NCBI GenBank assembly: GCA_964036275.1
Contig: OZ038433.1
Span: 37,295,336-37,359,335 of the forward strand
Direction of reading: 5' to 3'
From: Litoditis marina
Lineage: Eukaryota > Nematoda > Chromadorea > Rhabditida > Rhabditidae
DNA: 64,000 nt
The translations under genes were made by a program, and so were the position numbers. Each line of letters begins with the position of its first letter. Position 1 is the first letter of the stretch. Below are positions 10,355 through 23,100 of the stretch, piece by piece. The notes beneath the pieces were generated by a model, which made no database searches, had not been told where the DNA came from, and saw only the letters and a list, made by a program, of their open reading frames with translations.

Positions 10355-11113
10355 TAACATTGATGTACATTGAATGAAACACTTCTTATGACTGATTGGA
10401 TATATAGTTTTCTCATTAAGAAGTGTACAATAGATTTCTGAAAACATTTATTCACAGTAAAATATATCTCTGACAAAACCTGATCTTCTTAATTGGGCAT
10501 TTCTAAAACTAACCCCCGTTATTCGTTCAATAGACATTTAGCACCTGGATAAGTATATCTTACAAACAGTATTGTCCTCTGATAGAACTAATAGTCTTGT
10601 CATAGTAGAGTTTGCACAATCATTCTCACCCGAAACAAGGGCACGGGGAAGGGATACACACACACAAATATCACAGAGAAAGAACACCACTACGCACAAC
10701 AGAATCACAAGAAAGATAGATTATGCTACCGTACTATAGAAAAATGAAAATATTTAGCATTATGCACAAATTGAACTAGCGAAGAGTAATAGGAAGCTCC
10801 CCCATGAATCATGTCAACCTTCCTAGATTACAGTTTAATGCTATTCGCAAAACGAGATTGGTACTATCGAAAAATTAAACTAAGTTTTCAAGTTTCGAGT
10901 CCGAGTAGAGTTGGAATTTAACAATACATCTACTCACAAACATTCACGCAAACCTTCTGCGATTAGCAAACTACAAAAACGGGAGAGCACTGAGGTGAAT
11001 GAGGCCGCGGACAATCTAGGACAGTCGTATGCGTCTATCCGACCTGCACACTCTCTCGTCGAGGCCGCTACAAAAGTGGTTTGCTAATTGGCTAGGAATT
11101 GATAATGACTGCT
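10355..11113. other. Convergent intergenic spacer (Kunitz 3' end to Tuba 3' end)
   Basis: This 759-bp spacer separates the stop codons of the convergent Kunitz and Tuba genes, so it should hold both 3' UTRs. The Tuba side (about 10963-11105) is occupied by a family F7 repeat that reaches to within some 10 bp of the Tuba stop codon. No further gene is seen. Confidence 0.6.
10963..11105. repeat. Family F7 repeat abutting the Tuba stop codon
   Basis: Contains the family core CTGCACACTCTCTCG followed by GAGGCCGCTACAAAAGTGG and GGCTAGGAATTG, as in the copies near 22.85 kb and 23.75 kb. Its right edge lies about 10 bp from the Tuba stop codon (11114-11116 on the minus strand), so most of that gene's proximal 3' UTR appears repeat-derived. 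Confidence 0.55.
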
Positions 11114-14100
11114 TCAGGAGCGTGTGCAATAGGCTGCTGGCACGTAGCCATTGGCTCCGCCCTCCCGACGAACCCAAATCCATTCCGGATTCCCATCGTC
11201 GTCGTGCGCCTATAACGTAGGATAAATTGACGTAAATGAATTCAGCAAACATGAAGATATATCGTGTTCGTAAATAATTAAGACTAAACATAATCGTTTA
11301 AAAAACTCATGAAAATTAATGAATCTGAGTTGAAAACAAACTTTCTGACGGAACTACGGAATGGTATTGAAACAGGATCCGTGAGAAGATCATCTGAACT
11401 CATGAGTTTGGTGAGATTGCTATATATACACCATATAAGACGCAGCCAAATAAAAATATTTTGAAAACCGCTTATTTCAGAAACTTGCACACGAAGTGAG
11501 GAAATGGTTCCATAATTTTTCCTAATCCAGTGAATCAAGCCTCTACTGAGTAACATTTCACTGTATGGGCTCCCCCAGCATTTTATACCCGATTCGCATT
11601 TTGTATCTTGACAAAGTGTCCAGCCCGTGTTCCCCTCCGTGCAAGCGCACTTTGTACACGAATAAAGTGTGACTGTTGGTTCTAACGTTTACCGAAATAT
11701 TGCAAGTGGGTCTCTGTTACTAAAAATTGTATTCAAATCAGTTAGAGAGGGGCTCTGTTGACTAATGAAGTTAGTATCTAGTTAATGTACATATTTTCAA
11801 ACTATTCCACATCAAAACAGCATTAATTGTGATAATTTTGAAGTTCCTGCACTAAATTAGACAATTTCACATTAAAATACATTGGATAAAATAGTGTTTT
11901 TATCTATTTGAGTTTAAATCCGCTTATTTTCATTTCAAAAGTGCTAAATTACTGTTTTAATTAATGCACGCGCACGTAAGAAGGAGGCAGGCGCGGGCGA
12001 GGCAGGGCACCGCGCGCCTCTGCCATCGATCGATAATCGAATCTTTTCGAAACTGTCTGGCGCCCCGCCTTTCATTTAGCCGCCGCTACTCACTCCAAAC
12101 CACGCTGTCCCCTACCCACTGAATGCGCTAGTTTAAGAACTAAAAGAACTGACTTAATAAAGTTTGAATGACTCCTATCTCTTACACAATGGTAATTTAC
12201 TCGGTACTAGGTTTTTTGAGGAAGTCTGACTGGAAACTAAACAATTGTGGAATTGTACGAGTAAAACTAATATAACAATAGAAAAAGAATTCAGTATGAA
12301 TAGGAAATATGTATAATTATTCTATTGAAAATCAGTGCCGAAAAACTATGTCTGTTATATGGGAATCACCAAATTACTATCAATTGAAATATCATAGAAA
12401 TTCAACAACCTCTGAATTAGAAAAAATGTTGAACAGTTTTCTAGAATCATTCATTTTACTGATATAATGTGTTTAACGTGCTTTTGAAATATAAATTCTA
12501 TTTTGAAGCATTATTTTGTGTTGAATGGTTAAATTAGGATGGGACCCCCCGCCGACAGTTTGTCACTTGACAAACTGTTGGTTCACTCGAACCGACAGTT
12601 TGTACGATGACAGACTGATAATTCTTTCACAGAAATCGCAGTTGGAGCGCGTTTTTGGGAAATAGAGTGTTACTGAGTAAGAAAAGTGGATGGGTATGAG
12701 ATCGTCACTTGGTGTGCAAGTTTCTGAAATAAGCGGTTTTCAAAATATTTTTATTTGGCTACGTCTTATATAACACAAAGTGTCCCACTCGCGTACCTGT
12801 ACGAGTGTCAAGACTTCTCCCTCGCTAACCGCCAGCTGATTCGGACCGACCGGCGAGAAATCGTAGTTCACAGTCACACAACCAATCTGGAAAATGTTCA
12901 AATGAGACCAAAACTAATTCTGGTCATAGAAAGGGTAATAATGAAAACATATAAATCTGTACTAGGGTTAGGTTCTTAAATTGGAGCAAAATGAGTTTTC
13001 GAGCTTGGTCGAGTCGAGTTTTGAGTGCTTTCAGACCCATTGAGTTTTTTAGTTCGACTCCTACAACCCACAATAGCTGTATTAGGTCAATTTGAAGTAA
13101 CGACATATCTACATTTCCCAGTATGTGACAGTTGCCATACAATACCAATAAGAATGAGAACACAAAGAATAATAAAAAAACAATACAGTTTTTCTAGCAA
13201 ATTAATCGATAACTGACCTTCGGCTTCGATCTGCCGGCAATGTGTTCGGGTGTCTCGACGGGTGGCACATCGTATTGGGCGAGAGACGGGGATGGCTTCG
13301 ACTCCATAGGGGGCTCCTCGTACAAGGCGGGGGCTGCTGGAGAAATAATATATCCCTACTCATCATGCTGACAATTCTGTCGAGAAATCAAAAACTCTAT
13401 ATCTACCTCTCGCTCTCTTCTGTTTATTCCTCTCTTGCTCTGTCTCTTTCTCTAGTTATATGTTTCTCTAGGTATCTCTCCTTCTCGCTCTGCTATGCCT
13501 CTCCCTCCTTTTCTAGTCCCCTATACGTTTATTCCTTCTCTTTATCCCCTCGTCGCCTCTATACCTCGAGGTTCGAAGTATGAATCGCGCCAGATCAGTA
13601 TCTCCACCAACCTTTCGTCGAACCAAAATTTCCGTTCGGTTTCGCCACTTCTGGCGCAGTCCATGGTACCGCATCGTACTGAGGGGGGAGACTGTATGTT
13701 TGATCGATAGTGGGAACCGTATCATATGAGGAAATGATGGAAGGATAGATGGGCTGTATCGGGGACGGCTGCAGCACTGAAGAGCCTGAAAATACCAACA
13801 TACGACCATTAACTTCCCAAGACGGAATAGCACACACAACTGTAAGTCGTGCTGTTTTGGTAAATATAGAAGTAATTCATATTTCATAACTTATCTACCC
13901 GTACGGAAAGTCATTCTGAAAGATCGTCAGTGAAAAAACAGCCCGGTTGGTTTGAATGAAATAGTCATTATAAAAGGGAAATGGCTAAAAAAACATTTTC
14001 TGACTGACCTTGGTAGTTGAGCGAGTTGTTTTCAGCCAGAAGACTCGTATTGTTGGAGGACGAGGAGAGGTTGTGGAATGGCTGTGGATCCGGTCTGGTC

Positions 14101-17100
14101 GGAATCAGCGGCTGCGGCGATTCGCTCCTGCAACATTTTCATAAGTTCACATCACACACCAGAAAGTTCCGACGTTTGTCCCAGATACTAGGCCCATTTA
14201 AACTTCAAAATAGGTCACATTTCCAAACTTTTGGTCAGCGAGATCGAAATTTAGTTCTTAAGCCAGAAAATTATGCTTCATATATCCGTGAGTGAATTTT
14301 TGAGAAAGTGAGCACGTCGATTTTAAGCACGTCGATTTCAAGCCGCGGTGTTGACAAACGGACCTCTGCCGCATGCTGCTGAGTGGCTGATCCTTGATCT
14401 GTTCCCACAGAGTCATGAAGGCGTCCTGAGATGAGTTGTTGGAGGCGGGTGCGGTAGGGGTAGGAACTGGTCGCGTGGGTGCCGGTCCCGGTGGCGGCAA
14501 ATGAGATAGTGGCGCCGCGGTCGGCTCTACAAAATAACACTTGGGACAGGATTCATACTTTGGGTCCCTAGATTGCGAGGCGGGTACGCGAGTGTGCAAA
14601 TGGCTATTGATTTGATATGAACGCAGATCGAAATAGTTTCGGACTATAATGCCGTCAAATATGCCGGAACGGTTACATTTATTGCGAGACCGTACTCGGA
14701 CCCAACGTTTTTGCACTTTTAAGAAAAAAAAGTTATCCTGCTACAATTTTCAAGCTGGACTCAATGATCTCTGAACACCGCTGCTGAAAATACTCTACAA
14801 GAAAAGTGAATTTCAAAAGCGGAGGACAACACAACTAAGTAGGTAACAGTTTGCGATCTAATCGCACCTTTCGGTGAATCGTCAAAGGTGACTGGGAAGG
14901 CAGGGGTCGGGGAGGGTTGTTGGGCGAGATTGGGCAGGGAAGGGGCGGTTCGCAGGCCGTTCCCGGTCGATTCCCACGGGTTCACAGTAGTCGAGGCAGC
15001 CGGGGCACCCCAATCCACTGGACGAACATCATCGAATATGGAGACCGGGCTGGAACCATATACAGATTACAGAACACAGAACAAATGGAAATTAGTCAAA
15101 AAAAACCACGGAATCTGATTTTTTTCGCTGTTTAACAACGAGGGAAACATCAAAGAGAATTCTCAGAACATCTACTTGGAGACACCGCAGAAACACAAAA
15201 CAACTCATTAGCACACTCTGCATTTCACACGCAAACCACTACTGTAAGTCACACAGAATGATCAAATAAAGAAGAAATACAACGGTTAGTATCCTTATTT
15301 CCTCTGCACAACAATTAATTTTGTCAACATGAACTACCAAGCACCCACCCCTTGTCCTGTGGTACTTCCCCGAAGGGAGATGCCTGGCTTTCTATGGGTC
15401 GTGTGGTGGCAGCCGCGCCAACTGGCGTGGGAACCAATGGCGCCAACGGGGATGGAACCAGGGACGGGACCGCGGGACCACCTCCGAAGAAATCGTCTAG
15501 ATCTGGAATGGCACATGAAGGTCTCCATTGGCCATAATACTGTTGTCGTTGGGAATGGAGAAAACTGTTACGTCATTATCCTATATGTTCTGAATATCTT
15601 GAACCTTGTAATGCATTCTCACCATATTACTCTCCGAACCTCACCATTCTTATTGATAGAGGAGCAAGTTTACCAAACAGAACCAGTACTACTATTACAT
15701 TATCATTATCATTATTACTACCATTATTATGATTATTATTATTATTATCATCATTATTATAAGTTATTTATATAACAAAATCATTTTCAAAATACTTACC
15801 TATTAAATTAGATCCCTGGCCCTGCTGTTTGGGTGGGGTGCTGTGTGGTCGAGTGTAAAGCGAAGACGTCTTGGTCGGATGGTCACCTGCATAAATATCC
15901 GAAACTTAAAGTTTACTATGTTTACTGTTAGACTTATTGATTGTACCTCTACAAGTTGAAATCTTCAATCAATTGGTCCATCTGTGATACTACAAACCAG
16001 AGCTAAGAATTCATGGACAAAAACTTAACAAACTACTCTTCAATGATAAGAAAGCTAAAAAAATATGCATAGAAGACAGGGAAAGTAAGTACAAACCGTT
16101 GACTTCCGATTGAGATGGCTTGGCTGAGTACCACGGTGTCAGTATCGTACTCGGCAGATGCGCATTGTAGTAGCCATTGTAACATAACCTAAACCACATA
16201 CATACACCGACCAGAATATTAGCTATCCTCGTGTCAATATTGCTTCCACCAACCAGAAAAAGTGTGACTAAACTTGGATTGTCTGTCACACGTTTATGTG
16301 TTTCAACTGGAAGAAAATACATTTCATTTTGACAATTTTTCTGTTTTGCTAGGTTCTAGTTGCTGCAAATTATAATGAGGATGCGAGTAGATTTGGCGCT
16401 TTGTGTTTGTTGTTTTAATATTTAAGGTTTTACTAGGTATGATTGTTTCTTAATGTTTTATGAGGCAGTTACTATTACTATTAGTCTTTCAGTAATTTTT
16501 TATTAGCTTTGTAATATTTTATGTCTAAATTTTGTGTTGGTGTACTCTCTTTTCTTTTTCCCCTTTTCCGTGAGTTCATATAATTAGATAGTTTTTTGAT
16601 TGAAGTCTGTTCTGAAACATATGAACGAATGAATTATTATTATTATTGATATCTCGTTGAAACTAATGATAGTAATAGTAAAATTTTAAAATCTATTTTA
16701 CGCACACCAGCACTTCCGACCCGGCTTCCCCCATATCTTACCACAATGTGCCGGACTCCTTTCGAACACAGAGAACAGCGTCGCCCTGCTTCACAATCAG
16801 CATCTTCCCGGAGGACGCATTCTGTTGCAAGGCCTCCGGAGAGGCAGGCCAGTCCGTCTTGCAACGGTACATGTCAGAACGACGACCCCTGAAATACACA
16901 GTCTTCTTGCACTATAGCCTGGGGTCAGTCACCAGTAATTCACCTCGAAAACACGTACGGAACGTGTCGTCGCCGTTCAAATTTCCGAGCGTAAAAACTA
17001 AAAACTTTACCATAGTTAAGTCGAACTATCAACTTTAGGTAAAATATGCCAGGCTAATTTGGTTCTCTTTGATCATCTATTGGCGCAAGGTTTCCCAATT

Positions 17101-20100
17101 TTAGCCGAAATGAACCGTTTTGGCCCGGCATCTTTTACTGTTCACCGACTACGAATCCTGACTGCTGCCTCGATGCAAATTGTCACGTCTGTAATGAATT
17201 CTCACTTTTGACTCACTTTTGCTCGGCTTTGTCCAGAATGGATTTCCTTTCTTCGCTATTCTGGGCCCTGAATTTACTCTCTGCCACCACAGAAGGAGCT
17301 GCAGTCCAAACAGACGGTTCCGAAACGGACGCTAAAAATATTCAAGATTCAAGTGAAACATCTCCGAACATTCTCGAATTAGTAATGAGCTATTTGATTT
17401 AGTCGATACCGAAAACACTAAGTTATGATGGCAAATTGGACCTGTTGTAGGTGTTGTTGCGGATTCCAAGTGAGACTTCGAGCCTTTCCTTTTTACAGAA
17501 TTTTCTGTAACAGTAAGAATGTTGAACAGTCAATAACAAATGGATAGTTTGTGTGCAGTGTTTGTGATTAAATGAACGTCTTGTTACAATCTCTATTCAA
17601 AAAAATTACAATTAATCAACTCGGAAACTTGACATGAGAAGTTCCAATCATTTTTTGACGAATGAATAAGACGGAACGAACGAACATCACGAAGTCAAGT
17701 CTTGTTGAAACCTCGTAACTACAACCAATTCTACTGAATCACATAGGGATAACTCACTGGATATTTCATGTGTATGTATGTGCAGCCGCATCTTCTTCTC
17801 TATCTGCAATGGTAAGAGATGATGTATAAAACTATGATTACGCATTATTTCGAAAACACTAGTTATTGCCAGCCGACCAAAATCTGTATGGTTCGGGTAG
17901 AATCAAACTATCTCACATTTACAATACAAACTATTACAATTAGAGAATGAAAATTGAGGAAAATATGAGAGAGATCAAATATACCCGAGTGACGAGGAAC
18001 TGTAGGGGCTGCAGCCGATTCGGATCATAGTAATGGGCAAAACAGGGGATTCCGGGTACTATCAGTCGCTGCATCTGAGACAAAAAAAAACAGATTGAAG
18101 GAATGGAGATGTAAGGTTAGCTAATCGGTCGTTTCCATCATATTAGTGTATGGATGGCAACAAACACATATTCAACTGCTTGGAAAGACCATTAGTCTAA
18201 TCAGTTTCTCGATTTTTCAACGATTTTCCTCTATAAAACGTGAAAACATCGTCCGATGATTACGTGACATTCAGGCAACTGGGTGGAAAACCAATTCATA
18301 ATTTTCCATTGTCGTGTCAACAAATTTGACTTAACGAACCATTGAAGCCCTTTTCAAAAATATGATATTAAATTAATTATTATTGCTTGGATAGCCTACC
18401 TGATATGGGTCCTTTGCAGCTTCGTCCGACGCCTCTTTGTACCGCATTTTCAGCTGACCGGTAACGTGTTCATCCAAAGAGCGTACGGTGATCATCGCGT
18501 CATGAAGAACCTAGAAACCCATGGAACGTTTTTATAGCAAACTTTGAAAACAGACTGGAGCTAAGTAAGACATAACCCGGCCGGTTATTTCAACTCGCGA
18601 TTTTAAGCACAAGTAAAAAGAACTCCAACCTTCAACAACACGTCGATAACCTTGGGCAAAGTCTGTTTGACCTGGGTGTTCAGAGCCTCATAGTCCAGAA
18701 ACTTGGAGTTGGAGTTCTGAAATCGATCGAATTTATTGAGCAGAACAAAAACTCATTTACCTACTTGTTTCTCGATAGATCTGTCAGTCTCGAAGAGTGT
18801 TCAAAGTGTACATAGGTGCAAAAAGACAGTATGAAACGTGTAAGAACTCATAAAAACGATAGTAATCAGAATACGTCATACCGCTTTCATGTTCGACTTG
18901 GCCGCCTCCCAATCCATGAGTTTGTCGTTTCGCTTCTTGATCAACTTCTTTGGAATCGCTCGCAACGCCTTCACAATCTCATCGCGCACCCTGACACAAA
19001 CATATAGAAGGGACTGAATAATTGTGAATAGATACAGAAATGGCAACTACTGCCACCCTGTGTGATATAGTTCGGACAGAAAAGTCAAGGAAGTACTTGA
19101 AAGGTGTCAAGTTCATAGTCACAATATCATCGCGCACCCTAACAAAATCATGTAAAAAGGATGAAATTGAATAATTGTGAATATAGACAGAAAATACTGA
19201 CAATCCCTGCCGTCCTAACCAGGTAAGGGTAGTTTGAACAGGGCAATCAGTGAATCACTTGAAAAGTATCTTTTAGATAGCCACATGAACCTTTGAAATG
19301 AAGAATTCAGCACTTACCTTTATTCGGCGTACATATTACCCTCAAAAACACAATCTGAATCTACAAAAACTGACTTGTGATTGAGTTGATCTGAGAACGA
19401 TTTGACTTCATCGTGGAAGATTTGCACCTGCCTCTCGATGCTCATTCCAGCAATTACCACCTGCTTTTTCCCTAAATAGTAGCAGTTAGGCTGGAAATAA
19501 GTAGAAGTCAGCCCGCCATAAGCGTTTATGCTACATCGTTTAATTCAAAGCCACTAAATCTAAATTGATTGCTACCGAAATACCAGGTTTTTAAAAACTA
19601 TCATGCTCAATCAGATAAAATAAAATACTTTATATCATTCAATTCCAGGCGAGCAGTCGCAATCGCAAACCAGTAAGGTTGAACCAATCATCAAAAAGAA
19701 ACAAGCTCTCAATCAGATTACGTCAAATGTTTCTGTTGAAAGTACCAGAATGAATTTTGTGCAGAAAGAGACCGCTTAACTTTCCACGTGACACGTAAAC
19801 GTGAAAAATCTCGTATTATATCACGAATGAATTATTCTATTCTATTCAATATACATGAGTTTTAACATCATTAGACAATATTGTCAAGCAATGTACGCGA
19901 CTCACTGATATCGATTAATTTCTTCTGAATCAGCTGACGTGTCTCGAAGAACATCTTCTTCCGATAGACGACGAGGTTGTAGTTGAATCGGACCAGATGC
20001 CGTTCCATGGCGTCCAGACTGTTCACCAGACGATCGAAGTCTGGATCACGCACCTGTAAACGCAATACGAAAATTAAAAAAAATCTTCACCGTATTTTCG

Positions 20101-23100
20101 AAAAATAGTACGTTTCGCCTCTTCCCCTAAACTAAGACGCACGACGCAAACGTATCACAAGAGAACGTATCAAACGAACAGAACATTGCACATTTTATCA
20201 GTCTAGTGGAAAATTTGTTTGAACCCGTTCGATTCCGTCCAGAATTGACAACTAACGTGTAAAATTGTTCACCGTTTTATACAGAACACAGGGCAAGCAG
20301 GGTGCAACTAAACACCATTGCTATCCTATACTAAGATTCTACTAAAGACCAGAGACCAAATATCATAAAGAACCTTCGATTGTTTATTTACAGCCTGTTC
20401 AAACCGGAAGATAGAAATGTCACCTACCACCTTGACCATTCCTAGTGAAGTTCCCATTCGGTAGGTGAATCTATTCGACTTCTTCTTGATCGAGTGAACA
20501 GTCAATTTGGACAGAATTCCTCCCTTCGATCCTCCACTTGAAGATGATGCAATCGAGTCTTCGCCGTACTTTCGAGCTGAAACGTTCAGTCTTCAGAGAT
20601 CAAAAAATCGGTGAATTCTATATCTAACCCGCTTTTCAGGTAACCTAACCTTTTTTTGGTAACCTTTTTTAAGGTTACTTCGGTGGCAACCGGAAAGTAA
20701 CCTAAAATCAAAAACAGGTTACCCTCAAATTTGGCTTGAGAACTCGTTTTTACTGTTATTTTTGATGGTAACCCGATTTTGGTTTAAAGTTACTTAGAGG
20801 TTACTTACTCAAGTAACCTGAAAAAAGGTTACCAAAAAAGGGTTAGGTTACCTAAAAACCGGGTTAGTTGTAGAATTGGCCCAAAAAAACATCCTAGAAA
20901 AGTGTTTTTTACACACAAAGTTAACTAAACAGCCTGAGCATGAGTCACACGAGTAGGTTGGATCATGAGGATCTTATTGCTGCATTGTACTTCCATGATT
21001 CGAAGTTAATAGAGACATTGTTAGAATTATACTATCGCATACTCACTGAGTTCCTTACGCCTTTTGCTCTCGTTCATTTTCTGTCCAAGGGTAGACATTT
21101 GTTTTACCGCCTCCAGCAATCTGGGATGATCCGGGTGATGGATTGGGGTGAACTGGAACAAAACCACTCAGTATTCATAGTAAACAACAACAACATCAAC
21201 AAAAACCACGAGAGATGCCAGTACAAGTAAATACAGCTCTCAACGAGAGACCCAACTATACTACGTGGGCGTGTGTGTATTTCTGAAAACAACCGTTTGG
21301 TTGGCGAGTGAGGTTCTTTGAATGTATTGATTAATTCTTGATATATCTTCATAGAGTCCACACTTGAAATGATAAGAAGTGTAGTTAACGACTAGTTAGT
21401 AACTAGACGACGTGTGATTTACTTTTTATGTAGATTAATAACTAAACTAATCAAATAAGCAAGTGTACCTTGGCGATTTCACTGAGAAACAGTGGATACT
21501 TGACGCATCTCTGAATGGGGCGAGAGACGGCTGAGGGCGCGTCAAAGACAGCCGCCCCCGCCTCTCGCATCTTCTCCACCAACTCCTTCAACGCCTGCTC
21601 CATACGGGGGTCAGATGACTGGAAGCATGCGCCACTAACATTCGACTAGACAACAAAAATTAGTGCGCTTTTTTTTATTAGAACACGTGAAAATTAAATA
21701 TTCTGCATCTAAATTAGACGAATATTCTCGTTTCGGCGAGAAAGAAGCCCGTTTTTCGATTTTTCCTGGCTAAACAAAGTGATTCGGCAGAATCGCCGTA
21801 AGCTGTGAAAATCCAAAATACTCACAATTGTGTGTACAAACTTGATAATGGAACATAACTTGTCGGTAGGGGACTTACCGAGCTATTCACTAGCGTGTTG
21901 ATGTGATCGATATTTCGGAAATAGTAGCCATATGTTTGAGCAAATGGTTTTCGCATCTCCAGAAAGCATGTACCGATCATTTGCTGGTCCCATTCCCTAC
22001 CTACAAACATTCACAAATAATATAAACTTATTAGATTCCATTCCTTACCTACAAACATTCATAAATAATATAGACTCACTAGATATGTGGATAAAAATCA
22101 TGAAAACTCTCTTTAAACCCTTGACAACGGTCCAAATCTCATGATATCTCACATTGACAACAAACGTTAGTGTCCAGAAACATGAATCGAAAAACACCCC
22201 CCCCCCCCATTCTAGGATTCGAAAATTGGGCGATTATTGCTTCGCGAACAGAAAACACAAATTATCCGAACTTCAGCCACTATTACTCGAATACTAATAT
22301 AAAATAGGAGAACAATGTACACAAGTACACATATGTAGGGTATGACTATTCGGAGGAGTCCGTTTACACATGAACATTAATTGTCCTGTATAAAAAGTTG
22401 ATTTGCCCATTAGCCCATTTTTCAACTTTACTGGAGTAAGAATGTACATGTGAATACCAAATATAGATTCTCACATTGTTCATTGGTGAGTCGTTGAATG
22501 AGGGATCCGGCCAGATCGCTTATCTGTTTGCAGCCGCTCTTCATGACAGCCTTCTGCTTACTCGCCAGCCGCGACGAGTTATCGATAGCCTTCAAATGAA
22601 CCGATAAAAGTTAACTAAATGAAGTTAAACCACAATGAAATAACTGAAGAAATGAAGAAAGTCGACGGTTAGACACACACACATTTAACAGACTAATCGT
22701 ACAATCGGTTACTGACCGACTGAAGCGATTAATTAATAACTGTGATGGTGGTTAGTAATCAAAAAGTTATCGTTCCGTATAAGTAAATAGCTAACTGAAG
22801 AGGTCAATGCCATCGCAGGCATGCTAAAACAGTCTGCGTCTCTCTGAACTGCATACTCTCTCGTCAAGGCTGCTACAAAAGTGTCTGGCGAACTGGCTGA
22901 GAATTGTTTAAGATGTTCAGTCACGACGTACCTCACAGTAAGCCATGACATCAGTCATGAACTGTATTTCCGAGCTGATCAGTTCCTCGAGCACTTTGTC
23001 CCGTTTCTCCTTCTGCACCTGCGGATCGCTAGAACTCGACTCCGAACTGCCGGCAGAGATCTAAGGTGAAGCACGTGTACACGTTAGTCAATAACAATCA

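Larger units (their letters stand above)
11114..16888 (-). other. DNMBP: Tuba exons 28-38: SH3-5, proline-rich region, SH3-6
   Basis: Exons 16742-16888, 16097-16188, 15800-15886, 15349-15502, 14868-15049, 14364-14526, 14009-14127, 13612-13785, 13218-13336, 12797-12886, 11114-11209. SH3-5 has an expanded N-terminal part (MYRCKTDW...GKMLIVKQGDAVLCV...LWLCYNG..AHLPSTILTPW). The linker is rich in Pro, Ser, Thr and Gln (LPPPGPAPTRPVPTPTAPA). SH3-6 is split exactly at the end of its RT-loop/beta strand: exon 37 gives VNYDFSPVGPNQLAVSEGEV and exon 38 gives the EWIWVRREGGANGYVPAAYC half and the stop. The intervening intron carries the 1.34-kb terminal-inverted-repeat element. Confidence 0.88.

Noticed and set aside
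13495..13887. Plus- and minus-strand ORFs of 71-124 codons near 13.6 kb as separate genes
   Set aside because: They are alternative frames over Tuba exon 35 and its pyrimidine-rich flank. The phase-consistent Tuba frame explains the coding signal.
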